A DNA stretch of 64,000 nt from Metallosphaera hakonensis JCM 8857 = DSM 7519. GTDB lineage: Archaea; Thermoproteota; Thermoprotei_A; Sulfolobales; Sulfolobaceae. Positions 8,431 to 17,956 of the stretch are shown piece by piece. Below the pieces are notes generated by a model. The model ran no database searches and was not told the DNA's origin. It saw nothing but the letters and a program-made list of their open reading frames with translations. Made by a program: the position numbers and the translations under genes. The stretch spans positions 186,001-250,000 of the forward strand of contig NZ_CP029287.2 of NCBI RefSeq assembly GCF_003201675.2, written 5' to 3'. Numbering within the stretch: position 1 is the first letter of the stretch; every line of letters starts with the position of its first letter.

Positions 8431-8479
8431 CGAACTTGGAAAATTTTACGTGATAAGAACACTTCAGGTACAGGCTAAG

Positions 8480-8548
8480 TCATAAGTTCCAATAAGTGTT
8501 ATCCTAAACTACTCTCATCCCTCGGCGAGGACTTATCAAGGAAATTAT
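8480..8548. repeat. Family D mini-element, decayed copy
   Basis: The left part (AAGTTCCAATAAGTGTTATCC) and right part (GGACTTATCAAGGAAATTATC) match the two ends of the 68-bp family D elements at the right spacing but with many changes. It lies just upstream of the MFS promoter. Confidence 0.35.
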
Positions 8549-8596
8549 CTTGTTATGTCAGGTAAGTTTTTAACAATGATCCCACGTTGTGGTTTC

Positions 8597-9724
8597 ATGA
8601 ACGGTAAAATAACTCTCCTTACGCCTTATTGGTTCCTCCTGTTCACCATAGGGTTCGGTTGGTTTTTGATTGCCCCATTGGTGCCCGACGTAATATCAAC
8701 TTTTCACGCGTCCCTAAATCAAGCCATACTGCTCATATCCATTTACGGTTACGCTGTGGTAATCGTAGGCCTAATTGCAGGGTTCATATCCGCCAAGTTC
8801 TCCGTGAGACTATCTCTTTACGTTTCCGCGGTCCTTACTCTAATCGGTTTCCTGGGAAGGATATTTTCAACGACTTACCTCGATCTACTTCTCTTTCAAA
8901 CGATCTCAGCCATAGGTTATCCCATGGCCATAGCTCCAGTTGGAGGAGTAGTGGAAAGCGTTATGCAGGGTAGATCCCACACCTTGATTGGGGTCAGCGT
9001 GGGGATACTCTTCGGGGGGATGTCAGCTGGATCCCTCCTGGGTCCCTATTTCTCTGGGCTGAACTCAGCGTTTTTGGCTTCCTTTATCCTCTCGATTGTC
9101 TCCCTGGTCTTGGTTTTCTCCCTTGTTAGGAAGTACACTAACGTCCAGGTCCAGAGATCCTTGAGGGGAAGCTTCGCTCCCAGGATGATATTGAACTGGT
9201 ATGTGGGGCTGGCTGTGGCGTCGCTATCTGTGGGACTTGGAGGAATAGCTTCAGAGATGCTGGGCCTTCATCACGTTCCCAACGCGGAGTTCGTGGGGGG
9301 AGAGGCCAGCAGTTTAACTTTCATAGGATCTGCGGTGGGAGCAATAGTCCTCCCCACCTTGTTTGAGAATCTCAACCGAGTTAAGTTGGGATTGATCGTG
9401 AACGGATTCATGACCCTGGTTTCAGCCGTGATTATTGCGTACACTCTGGTTAATCCCATTAGTGTAGATTTGATCCTGGCCTCATACTTCCTCTACGGCT
9501 TCTTCGGTAACTCCCTATGGTCAATGTCCTTGGCCTCCCTCAATAAGTTCGTAAGTGATCCCTCAAGATCTGGGCTGGCCACTTCAATGTTCAGCGTGGT
9601 CTCAAACCTGGGAGTCGCCCTAATCCCAGGATATTTGGGAGGTCTTTTCGTCCAGGGAGAGCCGGGGATAATTTTCGTGGGGACAGTGGAGGCGGTGGCT
9701 TTCATCCTCTCATTCTTTCTCTAG
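8597..9724 (+). CDS. MFS transporter
   Basis: A 375-residue polytopic protein with about 12 helices, of nitrate/cyanate-transporter-like MFS type (pattern: WFLIAPLVPDVISTFHAS near the N-terminus). I place the start at 8597 rather than the upstream Met at 8555 because GTTTTTAAC (8565-8573) lies about 25 nt before 8597, giving a leaderless message. The 3' end overlaps the convergent DUF1028 gene by 15 bp. The substrate cannot be told. Confidence 0.72.
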   Translation: MNGKITLLTPYWFLLFTIGFGWFLIAPLVPDVISTFHASLNQAILLISIYGYAVVIVGLIAGFISAKFSVRLSLYVSAVLTLIGFLGRIFSTTYLDLLLFQTISAIGYPMAIAPVGGVVESVMQGRSHTLIGVSVGILFGGMSAGSLLGPYFSGLNSAFLASFILSIVSLVLVFSLVRKYTNVQVQRSLRGSFAPRMILNWYVGLAVASLSVGLGGIASEMLGLHHVPNAEFVGGEASSLTFIGSAVGAIVLPTLFENLNRVKLGLIVNGFMTLVSAVIIAYTLVNPISVDLILASYFLYGFFGNSLWSMSLASLNKFVSDPSRSGLATSMFSVVSNLGVALIPGYLGGLFVQGEPGIIFVGTVEAVAFILSFFL

Positions 9725-10522
9725 ATCTATTTTTCGACCCAGTAACTTCTCCAGGGCTCCGATCCCTATTTTGTCCCCCGTGAAATTACTTTCAAAGTTA
9801 TTGATTTCGACCCACGATCTTAGATCCTTGAACCCTAGCCGTACTAAGGCATCTCTTATTTCGCTCTCAAATCTCTTGACTTCTACTAATTCATCCCTCA
9901 TGAACGTTGATTCCCAGAGATCGAGAAGCTCTCCCAACCTTTGCAGAGGATTCTCGTGATCGTCAACCCTTAAGTCAACGTATCTTCCCACAGCCATGGG
10001 CCCGGTTTCAGCGTCGGACTCCTTTACGATTAGTATGGCAGCGCTCTGTCTACCTCTTCTATCTCCCCCCTTACTCTCTCCGACCCTCAAGGCATCAAGG
10101 ATTTTCCTCTGAATTGGTCCCCTGGACTCCGCTACCTTAGCCATGGCCTCAAGTACTTCCTCTCCCGCGAGAATATTCCCTTGGACCGAGTAGTTGTTCC
10201 CAATGATATGGCCCGCATATTCATGGCACTTCTTTCCCGTGAAGGCGTAGGCGTTACCCTTAGAGTCCACAACTCCAAGCTGTCTCACTTCCCTATTTGA
10301 GTCGGCCTCAACGAGTCTCATCACGACTTCCTTGGCATCGTATTTCTCAAGGAGGGAAAGTCCCTCAGGCCCATACCTGGTGTTAGCGAAAGCTTGGGTT
10401 GCGATCGCTCCCACTCCAGGTTTAGCCCATGGGACCACGGCACCCGCTGCAAGATATTTGCTCGCTACTCCTACTCCCCACGCTTCCTGGTTCGGATCGA
10501 ATATGACAATGGAGAAAGTCAT
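9710..10522 (-). CDS. DUF1028 family Ntn-hydrolase-like protein
   Basis: A 270-residue protein with the conserved DUF1028 N-terminus (TFSIVIFDPNQEAWGVGVAS and GAVVPWAKPGVGAIATQAFAN), followed by GNNYSVQGNILAG, another family hallmark. The fold is related to N-terminal nucleophile hydrolases; the biochemical role is not established. A C-terminal extension (about residues 215-270) looks like a peptidoglycan-binding-like helical tail seen in other archaeal members. It overlaps the convergent MFS gene by 15 bp at the 3' end. Confidence 0.78.
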   Translation of the reverse strand: MTFSIVIFDPNQEAWGVGVASKYLAAGAVVPWAKPGVGAIATQAFANTRYGPEGLSLLEKYDAKEVVMRLVEADSNREVRQLGVVDSKGNAYAFTGKKCHEYAGHIIGNNYSVQGNILAGEEVLEAMAKVAESRGPIQRKILDALRVGESKGGDRRGRQSAAILIVKESDAETGPMAVGRYVDLRVDDHENPLQRLGELLDLWESTFMRDELVEVKRFESEIRDALVRLGFKDLRSWVEINNFESNFTGDKIGIGALEKLLGRKIDLEKE

Positions 10523-10881
10523 GCTATTCTCATGAAACCTGAGCTAAAATCTTTGAGCCCAATGAAGCTACAGTACTCATGATTCTTCACGAATCTCCAT
10601 TGAACTGCCATGATTCTCTCCGCACCGTCTCCTAGATCACATTCAGTCCAGATCTTTCAAGAGACCACGAAATTACGATTACGAGCACTAGTATTTCTGA
10701 CAAGTTCTCAGCTGGGGACAAGTGATGTCTAGGTCATATACTTACTGAAACTGCTAACGTCAAGTTCCAGGTCAAATGTAACGTGTTTCGTGAGAAATCA
10801 CACTGCGATATCCAGGATCACATGAATCCTAGGCAAATAAAAAATATTTAAACTCTATTATTTATCAAAACTGATGACCAC
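10523..10881. other. Divergent intergenic region with a family D element
   Basis: Contains the family D element at 10689-10756 and, at about 10846-10856, the TATA-like ATATTTAAACT that serves proC. No further ORF seen. Confidence 0.5.
10689..10756. repeat. Family D mini-element, intact copy
   Basis: A 68-bp palindromic element starting TAGTATTTCTGACAAGT and ending with an inverted relative of it (CTTACTGAAACTGCTA). It is flanked by the dinucleotide AC on both sides. A 68-bp copy with a nearly identical interior lies at 53433-53500. Confidence 0.75.
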
Positions 10882-11700
10882 ATGGAAGTCCTGAGCGTTT
10901 TAGGGACGGGGACCATAGGATCCAACGTAGTGAGGGCGGGTTTAGCCTTAGGCTACAGAGTTATTGCCACGGGGAGATCAGAGAAGACCTTGCTGAAGGC
11001 TAAGGAGATCGGAGCCGTAGCTCTCCGTGATAACGCGTCTGCGGTGTCCCAGGCCGACCTGATAGTCATAAGCGTTAAACCTCAGCACTTTACCGAACTC
11101 ATTAAGTCAATACCTCGAACCTTCTGGAAGGGAAAGACCGTGGTCTCGGTGATGGCGGGAGTCAGACTTGATACCTTAAGTGAGGCCATAAGGGACGCCA
11201 ATCTGTTCAGGGCAATGCCTAACGTTAACGCGGTGGTGAACATGTCAGCTACCGCCCTCTCTGGATCTTCCGCAGGAAAGGACGTGGTTGAGGCATTATT
11301 TAGACAACTGGGAGTTGTATACTGGATCACTGAAGACCTAATGGACGTATGGACGGCACTGGTTGGAAGCGGACCTGCCTTCATCTCCGAAATTGTGGAT
11401 GGATTGATTTTGGGAGCTGTTGCGTCCGGCATGCCGAGGGATATAGCTCACTCAGCGGTCCTTGACATGCTGAGGGGAACGGTCGAGAATTTGAAGGCCC
11501 ATAGGGGACACCCCATAGAGGTCAGGGATTACGTTACGACACCTGCCGGGACAACCATCAGGGGACTGAAGGCCATGGAGGAGAGGGGAGTTAAGGCAGC
11601 ATTAATCGAGACCATTGAGGGTTCAAGCAAGAGGGCCTCTGAGCTCGGGAAGATCGTGGACGAGAAGATCAGGAGGGAGTTGTTGGACGCCGAGAGATAA
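10882..11700 (+). CDS. proC: Pyrroline-5-carboxylate reductase
   Basis: A 272-residue reductase that converts 1-pyrroline-5-carboxylate to proline with NAD(P)H. The N-terminus has the Rossmann motif LGTGTIGSN (Gly8, Gly10, Gly13). The mid-part reads VVSVMAGVRLDTL and FRAMPNVNA, as in ProC, and the C-terminal dimerisation domain shows GSGPAFISE and the motif TTPAGTTIRGLKAMEE. The length is normal. The start ATG follows TATA-like ATATTTAAACT by about 30 nt. It is monocistronic. Confidence 0.92.
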   Translation: MEVLSVLGTGTIGSNVVRAGLALGYRVIATGRSEKTLLKAKEIGAVALRDNASAVSQADLIVISVKPQHFTELIKSIPRTFWKGKTVVSVMAGVRLDTLSEAIRDANLFRAMPNVNAVVNMSATALSGSSAGKDVVEALFRQLGVVYWITEDLMDVWTALVGSGPAFISEIVDGLILGAVASGMPRDIAHSAVLDMLRGTVENLKAHRGHPIEVRDYVTTPAGTTIRGLKAMEERGVKAALIETIEGSSKRASELGKIVDEKIRRELLDAER

Positions 11701-12015
11701 GGGGAGTTTTCTGCGTTTAGTATCAAGACTTCCTTTCCCTCATAACTCCGATTCCGTGTTAAGGACTGTGGAAGCTGGTGTCTATGGTTCCCACATTTCC
11801 ATACAACTATGTTAAGTGCCATTCATCCCTGGGCTTAGGGTTTGTTGGAAACCTGACTCACCGTAAGGATTAATCGTGGAACCATGTGAAGGCCTAAAGG
11901 ATTTACCAATGTGACTTTCTTTAGGGGTTCGTATCTGATATTTCTAGAACTCCTAGTAACGCGATTTAAACGTTAATTTGATAGTATGAAAAAACGCAGG
12001 ACGGCAGATTGCCCC
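11701..12015. other. Intergenic region between convergent genes
   Basis: About 315 bp between proC and the 3' end of the CHAD gene. I see no ORF, clear repeat or structured RNA. Confidence 0.3.
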
Positions 12016-12654
12016 TCAATACTGGGACAGCATGCCCTTTACGTGCCTGAATTCGTGATTGGATAGTAGAATCTCCCTCAATGAAGCCCTAGCCTTCTCC
12101 CTAATATCCTCTAAATCAACGTTGTGTCTGGGCTTTAGACCGTTACACACCTCCCTGTTCATCCTGTCCCTCTCCTCTCCCATGATCCTGGATATCTCCT
12201 TCAGATTTTCGCTAGGTAAATTCAGGCTATCTCCAAGTATTCTAGCCGTTCTGATCTGCTTCCTTAGACCGTGGAAGTCGTTCACCTTATCCAGTTCCAT
12301 GAAAATCTTGATTAGGTTCCTCATCACTAGAAACCTGGAACCGTAGAGCTTGGGAAGCCTCTTCAAGGTAACCTTTTCGCGATCCACTTGGTCCAGTAAT
12401 TCCTCCCTAGGTACCTTTGGACATCCGTGAACGTCGTAATCCCTTACCTCTCCCAGGCGCCTCAGAATCCCCTTGGAGATTCGTATCACGTCATAGTTCA
12501 GGTGAAGGGGATAGGTTACCTGGACTATCACCGCATATTTCCTCAGCTCAACTCTAGCCTCATGGACCTGCTCGGGAGACCTACCCTGAACAAGGAGGAA
12601 GTTCTCCAGGTGTTTGTTAGCGTACTCCTCAGGCCTCAATTCTCCTCCCAACAA
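12016..12654 (-). CDS. CHAD-domain protein
   Basis: A 212-residue all-helical protein. The motif VHEARVELRKYAVIV near residues 34-48 and LGEVRDYDV later match the CHAD domain (conserved histidine alpha-helical domain), whose basic surface binds polyphosphate. It is the last gene of a tightly packed operon with sixA, ppx and two thymidylate-kinase-type genes and overlaps its upstream neighbour by 26 nt. Context with an exopolyphosphatase supports a polyphosphate-related role; the exact function is inference. Confidence 0.75.
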   Translation of the reverse strand: MLGGELRPEEYANKHLENFLLVQGRSPEQVHEARVELRKYAVIVQVTYPLHLNYDVIRISKGILRRLGEVRDYDVHGCPKVPREELLDQVDREKVTLKRLPKLYGSRFLVMRNLIKIFMELDKVNDFHGLRKQIRTARILGDSLNLPSENLKEISRIMGEERDRMNREVCNGLKPRHNVDLEDIREKARASLREILLSNHEFRHVKGMLSQY

Positions 12655-13258
12655 TCCTAGCGATTTCGTCCCTTACCACCTCGTAATCCCTACTTGTGTC
12701 CACTATGGTATCAGCTTCCATAACCTTCCTCAAGTGAGCCTGAAACGCCTCCAGATAAGACCGATAGGACGAGAACAGGTCCCCATTGATACAGATGTCT
12801 ATTCCCGATCCAAAGGGATCTAAGACCCCCTTCTTCCTAAGTATCCTCCTCATTATCTCGTCCGGATTCGAGATCAGTCCCAGTGAGATGTTGGCCTTGG
12901 GAAGGGCGCTAAGAACGTCTCTCATCCACTCCTCCTCTAAACCTCGGGTTAGCCCCCAGGCCATTAACGTGGAAACGTAGCCGTCAGCTAGAGCAATGAA
13001 GCCGGCCTTAACCATGGGCCTAACAACGTTCTCCACCTGGTCCGCAATGTCCGTAACGTAGGCCAGGAAAAGGGTCCTCCTTTGGAACACGATATCTCTC
13101 TTCCTTCTGGAAATGGGCTCACCCATGAGCTTGGACATTCCAAGCCCGAAGGTCACGACCCCGTACCCCTGTTCCTCGAGGAAGTTCTTGAGAGCGTTGG
13201 AGTGGTATGTCCTCCCAGATCCCTCCGACCCCTCCAAGGCTATTATCTTTCCTTCCAT
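12629..13258 (-). CDS. Thymidylate-kinase-like protein with degenerate P-loop
   Basis: A 209-residue P-loop kinase paralogue of the preceding Tmk. The Walker A segment reads [11 protein letters not shown] where an active Tmk has [11 protein letters not shown], so the phosphate-binding Lys is replaced by Arg. The LID and DR-type motif are also altered ([15 protein letters not shown] instead of [10 protein letters not shown]). It overlaps tmk by 16 nt and the CHAD gene by 26 nt. It is probably not a standard thymidylate kinase and may be a non-catalytic partner or act on another substrate. Confidence 0.72.
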   Translation of the reverse strand: MEGKIIALEGSEGSGRTYHSNALKNFLEEQGYGVVTFGLGMSKLMGEPISRRKRDIVFQRRTLFLAYVTDIADQVENVVRPMVKAGFIALADGYVSTLMAWGLTRGLEEEWMRDVLSALPKANISLGLISNPDEIMRRILRKKGVLDPFGSGIDICINGDLFSSYRSYLEAFQAHLRKVMEADTIVDTSRDYEVVRDEIARIVGRRIEA

Positions 13259-13881
13259 AATACCTCGCCTACCCTCTCCCTAATCTCAATTTGGATCTCC
13301 CTCGGGGACTTGTTTCCGTCGATTACCACGAAACCCTCTTCCTGGGCTACCTTATCGTAGACCTCCAATACCATTCCCTGGTATTTGAGGAAACCCTCCT
13401 CCGGCTCCAGGTCAGGGAAGACGTCAGCTCCAGCCTCCTGAGGCTTGATACCCCTCTTGCTTTCCTTTAGTCTGGAGAGCGCAACCTCAGGGGTTACCCT
13501 AATGAAGAATGTTATCTCAGGTTTCAGGGCGTAGGAGTACAACCTCTTAACCCAATCCATGCTGACCCCCCTCACCGAGTCCCTAGCGTAGGCTGTGTAG
13601 TAATATCTATCGGAGACCACCGTGAAGCCCGTCGTATACATGGGGAGGATCAGTCTCTCGTATCTATCGGCGAAGTCGGTGGCGTGAATCAGGCTGAAGG
13701 TCAGTGGGGTTAACAGGTTTTTCTTCTTGGCCTCCTTTATGACCTCGTGGATCCAATCGCTTGAGTTCCACTCCGTGAGGTAGACGTCAGTCCTGGACTC
13801 GAGCCAGTCCTTGAGGAGCTTCGCTTGACTCGACTTACCTGATCCATCTATTCCCTCAAAGGCAATTACATGACCCTTCAT
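13243..13881 (-). CDS. tmk: Thymidylate kinase
   Basis: A 212-residue enzyme that phosphorylates dTMP to dTDP with ATP. Walker A is intact ([14 protein letters not shown], residues 8-21), followed by the DRY-type motif [14 protein letters not shown] that positions the nucleotide. Length is standard. The start overlaps the ppx stop by one base, and the stop overlaps the next gene, so translation is probably coupled. Confidence 0.88.
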   Translation of the reverse strand: MKGHVIAFEGIDGSGKSSQAKLLKDWLESRTDVYLTEWNSSDWIHEVIKEAKKKNLLTPLTFSLIHATDFADRYERLILPMYTTGFTVVSDRYYYTAYARDSVRGVSMDWVKRLYSYALKPEITFFIRVTPEVALSRLKESKRGIKPQEAGADVFPDLEPEEGFLKYQGMVLEVYDKVAQEEGFVVIDGNKSPREIQIEIRERVGEVLWKER

Positions 13882-15143
13882 TAGTACACACCCAGGGGAT
13901 ATCTCTTGATCACGAGCCTCACTACCTTGGAGATCTCCTCTATCTTGTCAGGTTTCCCGTCAACCCCGAACCTCTGAACGTCCTTCTTCTTAAGCTTCTC
14001 GTTGGCCCCCTTGCATATTAGACTCACGTAACCCAGGTCCCTCTTCAGGAACCCCGGAAACAGGGACTCCTGCAAGTACTTGTAACACGCGTTAAAGGGG
14101 TCCTCCCACCCAGACTCCATGAAGACGTGGGAGATATACGCTGAGATCCCTGCCAATTCGCTTCCAGTGAGTTTCTCAGCCTCCAACCTAATTCCCTCGG
14201 GAGAGGGGATCCCAAAGGATTGGGAGAACGTCTCCAACCAGGATTCCCTCAACCGGGTTAGGGAGAGCTCCTCTCTCTCCATCATTTTCCCCTCTCTCAT
14301 CCCGAACTCCGATATAATCATGGTAGGGGCGTCAAATAAATTGAGCAACTCTTCAATTACCAGAACTGCAGTCTTCACTGTGACTGACCTCTCAACCCCT
14401 ATTCCTGGCAACTTGGCTATCTCCTCGTCGCTCATTGCCCAAAGGCTCTTGCCCAGAGACCTGACCTGAGTTGAGGGGATCTGAAAGCCGTGGACGTGCC
14501 TGAACTTGATCCCCGCCATTCTCATGAGGAATCTCCCTATGGACCTGACGTTGCCTCCCGATCCAACTAAGGTTGGGGGAAGCCAACTGGGTAAAGAGTA
14601 GAGGTAACCCCTAATCTCTTTCCTCATCTCCTCCTCGTTTTTGAAGGCCTTCCTTAACCTGAGCGCTCCAAGGGGGAAATGGAAGACCTTCCCCATTTCC
14701 CTCCCCCTCACGTAAATTAGTTCCAGGGATCCTCCCCCTAGCTCAAACACCACCCCGTCTGTGATGGGGAGGGAGTTTATGGAGCCCAGGGCTGCGAGCC
14801 TACCCTCCTCCTCACCTGAGACTATGTTCACGTCCCATCCCAAGGACTTGGAGAGCCTCTTGGCGACCTCCTCCCCGTTTCTGGATAGACGGAACGCGCT
14901 CGTCCCAAGGGGGTAAACGGTCTCCACTCCTCTCTTCCTGAGGACGTACCTGAACTTGGCCAAGACCCTTTCAGCTTCCACAATCTTCTCCTCCTTGATC
15001 TCCCCTCCCTCATCAACTCCATCTCCGAGCCTAGTGAAGTCCTTCATGCTTCCTAGTGTTCTAAAAGTGTTCTCTGAAAACTGTTGAAAGACCGAGAGCC
15101 TAATGGAATTGTAACCCAGATCTATGACGGCCTTCTGATCCAT
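13881..15143 (-). CDS. ppx: Exopolyphosphatase, Ppx/GppA family
   Basis: A 420-residue ASKHA-fold phosphatase. Phosphate-1 motif [10 protein letters not shown] (residues 7-16), catalytic segment SGEEEGRLA (about 108-116) and phosphate-2 motif [12 protein letters not shown] (about 138-149) are all present; the C-terminal HD-like helical region is short, as in archaeal Ppx. It releases terminal phosphate from polyphosphate, an inorganic store and metal-stress buffer in Sulfolobales. It directly abuts sixA upstream and tmk downstream. Confidence 0.88.
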   Translation of the reverse strand: MDQKAVIDLGYNSIRLSVFQQFSENTFRTLGSMKDFTRLGDGVDEGGEIKEEKIVEAERVLAKFRYVLRKRGVETVYPLGTSAFRLSRNGEEVAKRLSKSLGWDVNIVSGEEEGRLAALGSINSLPITDGVVFELGGGSLELIYVRGREMGKVFHFPLGALRLRKAFKNEEEMRKEIRGYLYSLPSWLPPTLVGSGGNVRSIGRFLMRMAGIKFRHVHGFQIPSTQVRSLGKSLWAMSDEEIAKLPGIGVERSVTVKTAVLVIEELLNLFDAPTMIISEFGMREGKMMEREELSLTRLRESWLETFSQSFGIPSPEGIRLEAEKLTGSELAGISAYISHVFMESGWEDPFNACYKYLQESLFPGFLKRDLGYVSLICKGANEKLKKKDVQRFGVDGKPDKIEEISKVVRLVIKRYPLGVY

Positions 15144-15614
15144 CTAGATCAGCTTCATTACCTTCTGGGTTAGAAGTAGCTCCAGGTTACTCTTATTCTC
15201 AACTGGATCAATTTCAATAACGGCCAGGCCACCCCTCTTAATCTCCACGTCCCCTGAAACTAGGACTTTCACAAGTTTCGAGAGTTGGGGCTCATGTCCC
15301 ACGATCAAAATTGTACCTTGTTGGCCCTTAAGTTTCTCCACGAGCGGAGCCGGGTCCTTGTCTGGAAGAAGTTCCTCTGTGGTCTCTGCCTTCAGGTCAA
15401 GTCCCATTTCGTCCAAGATTATCTCAGCCGATTGAACTGCCCTCAACAAAGGGCTCACTAGGACTTGTTCGGGTTCATATCCAAGTTCCTCCAGAACGTT
15501 GGCAACTCTTCTCATTTGCTTCACTCCTTTCTTAACCAACTTTCTATCCTGATCAACAATACCCTCTGTTTGGGGTTCACTCTCTCCGTGTCTAACAATT
15601 AGAAGTATAGTCAT
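15144..15614 (-). CDS. sixA: SixA-like histidine phosphatase
   Basis: A 156-residue member of the histidine phosphatase superfamily, with the catalytic RHGE at residues 8-11 and the second His in VGHEPQLS. SixA proteins dephosphorylate phosphohistidine or small phosphate esters; the archaeal substrate is unknown. It is the first gene of the ppx operon. A TATA-like CATTATATAG around 15636-15645 (minus strand) lies about 25-30 nt before the start. Co-transcription with ppx and CHAD ties it to phosphate metabolism. Confidence 0.82.
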   Translation of the reverse strand: MTILLIVRHGESEPQTEGIVDQDRKLVKKGVKQMRRVANVLEELGYEPEQVLVSPLLRAVQSAEIILDEMGLDLKAETTEELLPDKDPAPLVEKLKGQQGTILIVGHEPQLSKLVKVLVSGDVEIKRGGLAVIEIDPVENKSNLELLLTQKVMKLI

Positions 15615-15797
15615 GTGGAAGATATGGAGAACCTCTATATAATGTTTTGTCTTTACATGGGGCTCAAAAGTTACTGCAAATCCATTTGATATGGTTTAAT
15701 AGTCCTCTCCTCCGGTTGCAAACCAAGGTTCGTTGGAGACCTAGAGAGAGTTACCTCACGTATCTCTCATCTTAGGTAAGGCAATAAGATATTTCTT

Positions 15798-16199
15798 CTA
15801 AGGCTTGAACACCATATCGTATATCAGGACTATGGCTACTACCGTGTAGATTAAGGAAAGAGGCCTCATCTTTCTAAGGAAGGAGTTCAGGTCATCAACG
15901 TATGTCAGTCTCCAGTGATAGATCTCTCCCAGGAAAAGTACGGGAATCATGAAGAAGGCCGGATATACCCACGTGGGATAACCCAGTCTGGACCACATGT
16001 AAACTCCAGAGAGAGCCATTGCAAGAAGAGATCCCCACTCCACATAGACCAACCTCCTATATCCTACAAGGAAGCTCTTGTCCCTAATCTTGGTGAACTC
16101 CAGGAGGTAGTAAGCTCCGGTGGTCAGGCCACCCCAGCCTATTAGACCTAGCATATGGATCGTGAAGGCAATTTGATATAGCATACAAGTTCTTATCAT
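15798..16199 (-). CDS. Small four-helix membrane protein
   Basis: A 133-residue protein with four predicted transmembrane helices; the first helix contains FTIHMLGLIGWGGL and the second LLAMALSGVYMW. Histidines in helix 1 and in the third loop (GEIYHWRL) resemble DUF2269/CopD-like membrane proteins that bind haem, but this is weak. The start at 16199 or at the internal Met 16184 are both possible. Function unknown. Confidence 0.6.
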   Translation of the reverse strand: MIRTCMLYQIAFTIHMLGLIGWGGLTTGAYYLLEFTKIRDKSFLVGYRRLVYVEWGSLLAMALSGVYMWSRLGYPTWVYPAFFMIPVLFLGEIYHWRLTYVDDLNSFLRKMRPLSLIYTVVAIVLIYDMVFKP

Positions 16200-16298
16200 A
16201 CGTTCAGTTAATCAATTTGTTAAGTTAGTTCTTACATTATGCCTTTACCTGACCTCGTGATGGATTGTAAGCGTCTATTTTACTGTTGACTATTGAAC

Positions 16299-16424
16299 TG
16301 CTTTGTGGTCTACTTCAAATCTTATCAAGGTTAACGTCAAATCCTAATTTAATTCTACGCGTGATTTGGAATTTAAGGGAAATCGAGCTTAACTCCTAAG
16401 AAAATTGAAGAGATCCGCAAAGCA
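16299..16424. repeat. Family A miniature inverted-repeat element, copy 2
   Basis: A 126-bp segment with ends TGCTTTGTGG and CCGCAAAGCA, the counterpart of the copy at 8180-8308. Interior blocks TTATCAAGG, GTGATTTGGAATTTAAG and GCTTAACTCC are shared with small changes. It lies between two minus-strand genes. Confidence 0.65.
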
Positions 16425-16502
16425 CGATTAGACGTAATCCTCAGATGGATTGGGGAGGACATAGAGAGCGATCACGCTCTTTGCCTGATTGTGTTCACGA
16501 CC

Positions 16503-17285
16503 TCACTTGATTACGTGATTCCCGAGGTCTCCGCTAATTATAAGTTCTGACATTTTCTTTATCTGTGGAAGTATGGGCATACTGCTCATTTCCTCTGAGA
16601 ACTGAAAGATCTCCTCGGAGAAGGGGATCAACACCCCTAGTTTGAGGTTTGTCCTCTCCATTACGTGATTCAGTATCCTCTCGGCCTCCGCTTCTTGTCC
16701 CGGAGGAATCATGTTAACAAACATGCCCAAGGGGGAACCGAGCTTAGAACGATCCTCAGCTCTCCTAATATAGGCCACCGTCTCCTCAGCTAACCTCATA
16801 TGTGCCGTAAGTACGTAAAACCTCACCACTTTTCTATCCGGATAGAGTTTGAGGTACACCTCTACTTCCGTCTGAACTAAGGGGTTATCATGGAAAATTA
16901 AGCTGGGGTTATCAACTATGGAGAAATCGTGCGGAAACGATTTCAATATGTCCTCAATGACGGCCTTGAATCTCTCCTTGAGTGAGGCGTCATTAACCAA
17001 TTTCTGAATATCGGTCTCATGCCTCGTCCCATCTCCAGATATTTTTACAACTGTCACGGTCCCTTTACCGAACTTGAAGTGGCTTACGGGTTTGATATTC
17101 AGTCCGTCAATAACGGAACTCAATACGCCCGGTTCCTCTATCCCGGCAAGCTTGGAGGAGTAGCCCACGTTGTCCCTATCAACCAGGAGAACCCGTAAGC
17201 CGGAACTGGCTAAAGCCAGTGTTAGATTCATTGAAATTGTTGACTTCCCTACGCCGCCCTTAGCACTTTGTATTGATATCCTCAA
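16503..17285 (-). CDS. Orphan ParA/MinD-type ATPase
   Basis: A 260-residue P-loop ATPase with the deviant Walker A KGGVGKST (residues 9-16) and the following LVDRDNVGYSSKLAGI that equals the switch region of ParA/MinD. The second half includes the A'-type motif FSIVDNPSL. ParA proteins position DNA or protein cargo through ATP-dependent dimerisation. No ParB-like partner or SegB-like gene is adjacent, and the neighbours are repeats, so the cargo is unknown. Confidence 0.75.
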   Translation of the reverse strand: MRISIQSAKGGVGKSTISMNLTLALASSGLRVLLVDRDNVGYSSKLAGIEEPGVLSSVIDGLNIKPVSHFKFGKGTVTVVKISGDGTRHETDIQKLVNDASLKERFKAVIEDILKSFPHDFSIVDNPSLIFHDNPLVQTEVEVYLKLYPDRKVVRFYVLTAHMRLAEETVAYIRRAEDRSKLGSPLGMFVNMIPPGQEAEAERILNHVMERTNLKLGVLIPFSEEIFQFSEEMSSMPILPQIKKMSELIISGDLGNHVIK

Positions 17286-17565
17286 TTTACAACAGTAATT
17301 CTTTCACAATGAATCCATATAAAGTTATCATTTGGCATATTTTTAAACATTGAAAGATAATAGTTGCTGGTCGGCTGCGGAGACGGTAGACGGTTCTGAA
17401 AATAGTAATGTCCTGTCGAAATCAGGCGATAAAAGTTGGCGAACTGTCGTGTTTATTGGGAGATTAGGTCTCATAAACGGCTTACAGAACTTAGTCTTTT
17501 CCTTGGCCCTCTTCATCACAAAATCGAAAGTTCATTAATATCCTCCTCACTCTCAAGATTTCATG

Positions 17566-17612
17566 TATAGATGTGTAAGTAGAGTTAATTTAAGGTGAGA
17601 TACCCAACTATA
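17566..17612. repeat. Family C 47-bp hairpin element
   Basis: Starts TATAGATGTGTAAG and ends CCCAACTATA; the ends can pair over about 11 positions. The flanks (TTTCATG before, GCTAGTAGTTCC after) are also shared by other copies, so the true unit may be about 70 bp. Confidence 0.6.
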
Positions 17613-17725
17613 GCTAGTAGTTCCCTGTCATAGGAACCTGTTTCTATCCTTGTTTCAATAATTCTCATGATTATTTGTTGTGACGTAGGGCTTTAAAGAG
17701 GATAAGACGCGATTCGCAATTCTTT

Positions 17726-17858
17726 TGAAATTCAATTTATTTAGAGAAATAAAATGAATTTACCTGAGTATTATCTCATTGACTAGGCTAAGATCCACGG
17801 TTCACGGTTTCCTTTATTTGACCCGTCTTGACCATAATAACAACTCACGATTGACACC
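17726..17858. repeat. Family B ~135-bp element, copy 1
   Basis: Shares the left block TTTATTTAGAGAA, the block AAATGAATTTA and the right end ACGATTGACACCTGAAT with copies at 19938-20073, 30354-30484 (inverted) and 41479-41614. The two ends are imperfect inverted repeats of an AATTGCGAATT-type core. Non-coding. Confidence 0.55.
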
Positions 17859-17956
17859 TGAATATTCTCTCCTGATATAGAAATGTAAAGTCTTTTCAAG
17901 AAAAATACCCAACTATACCTGTGGGTCTGTGTGACGTTCTGTCATAGTTCATTTTG

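Larger units (their letters stand above)
17286..17956. other. Intergenic region rich in mini-elements
   Basis: About 670 bp without a supported gene. It carries a family C unit at 17566-17612, a family B element at 17726-17858 and a degenerate family C unit at about 17876-17917. The promoter of the ParA gene lies at its left edge. Confidence 0.55.

Noticed and set aside
8265-8462. 65-residue minus-strand ORF across the CRISPR-like unit
   Set aside because: It merely translates the two repeats (VIHNSCLT twice) and part of the family A element.
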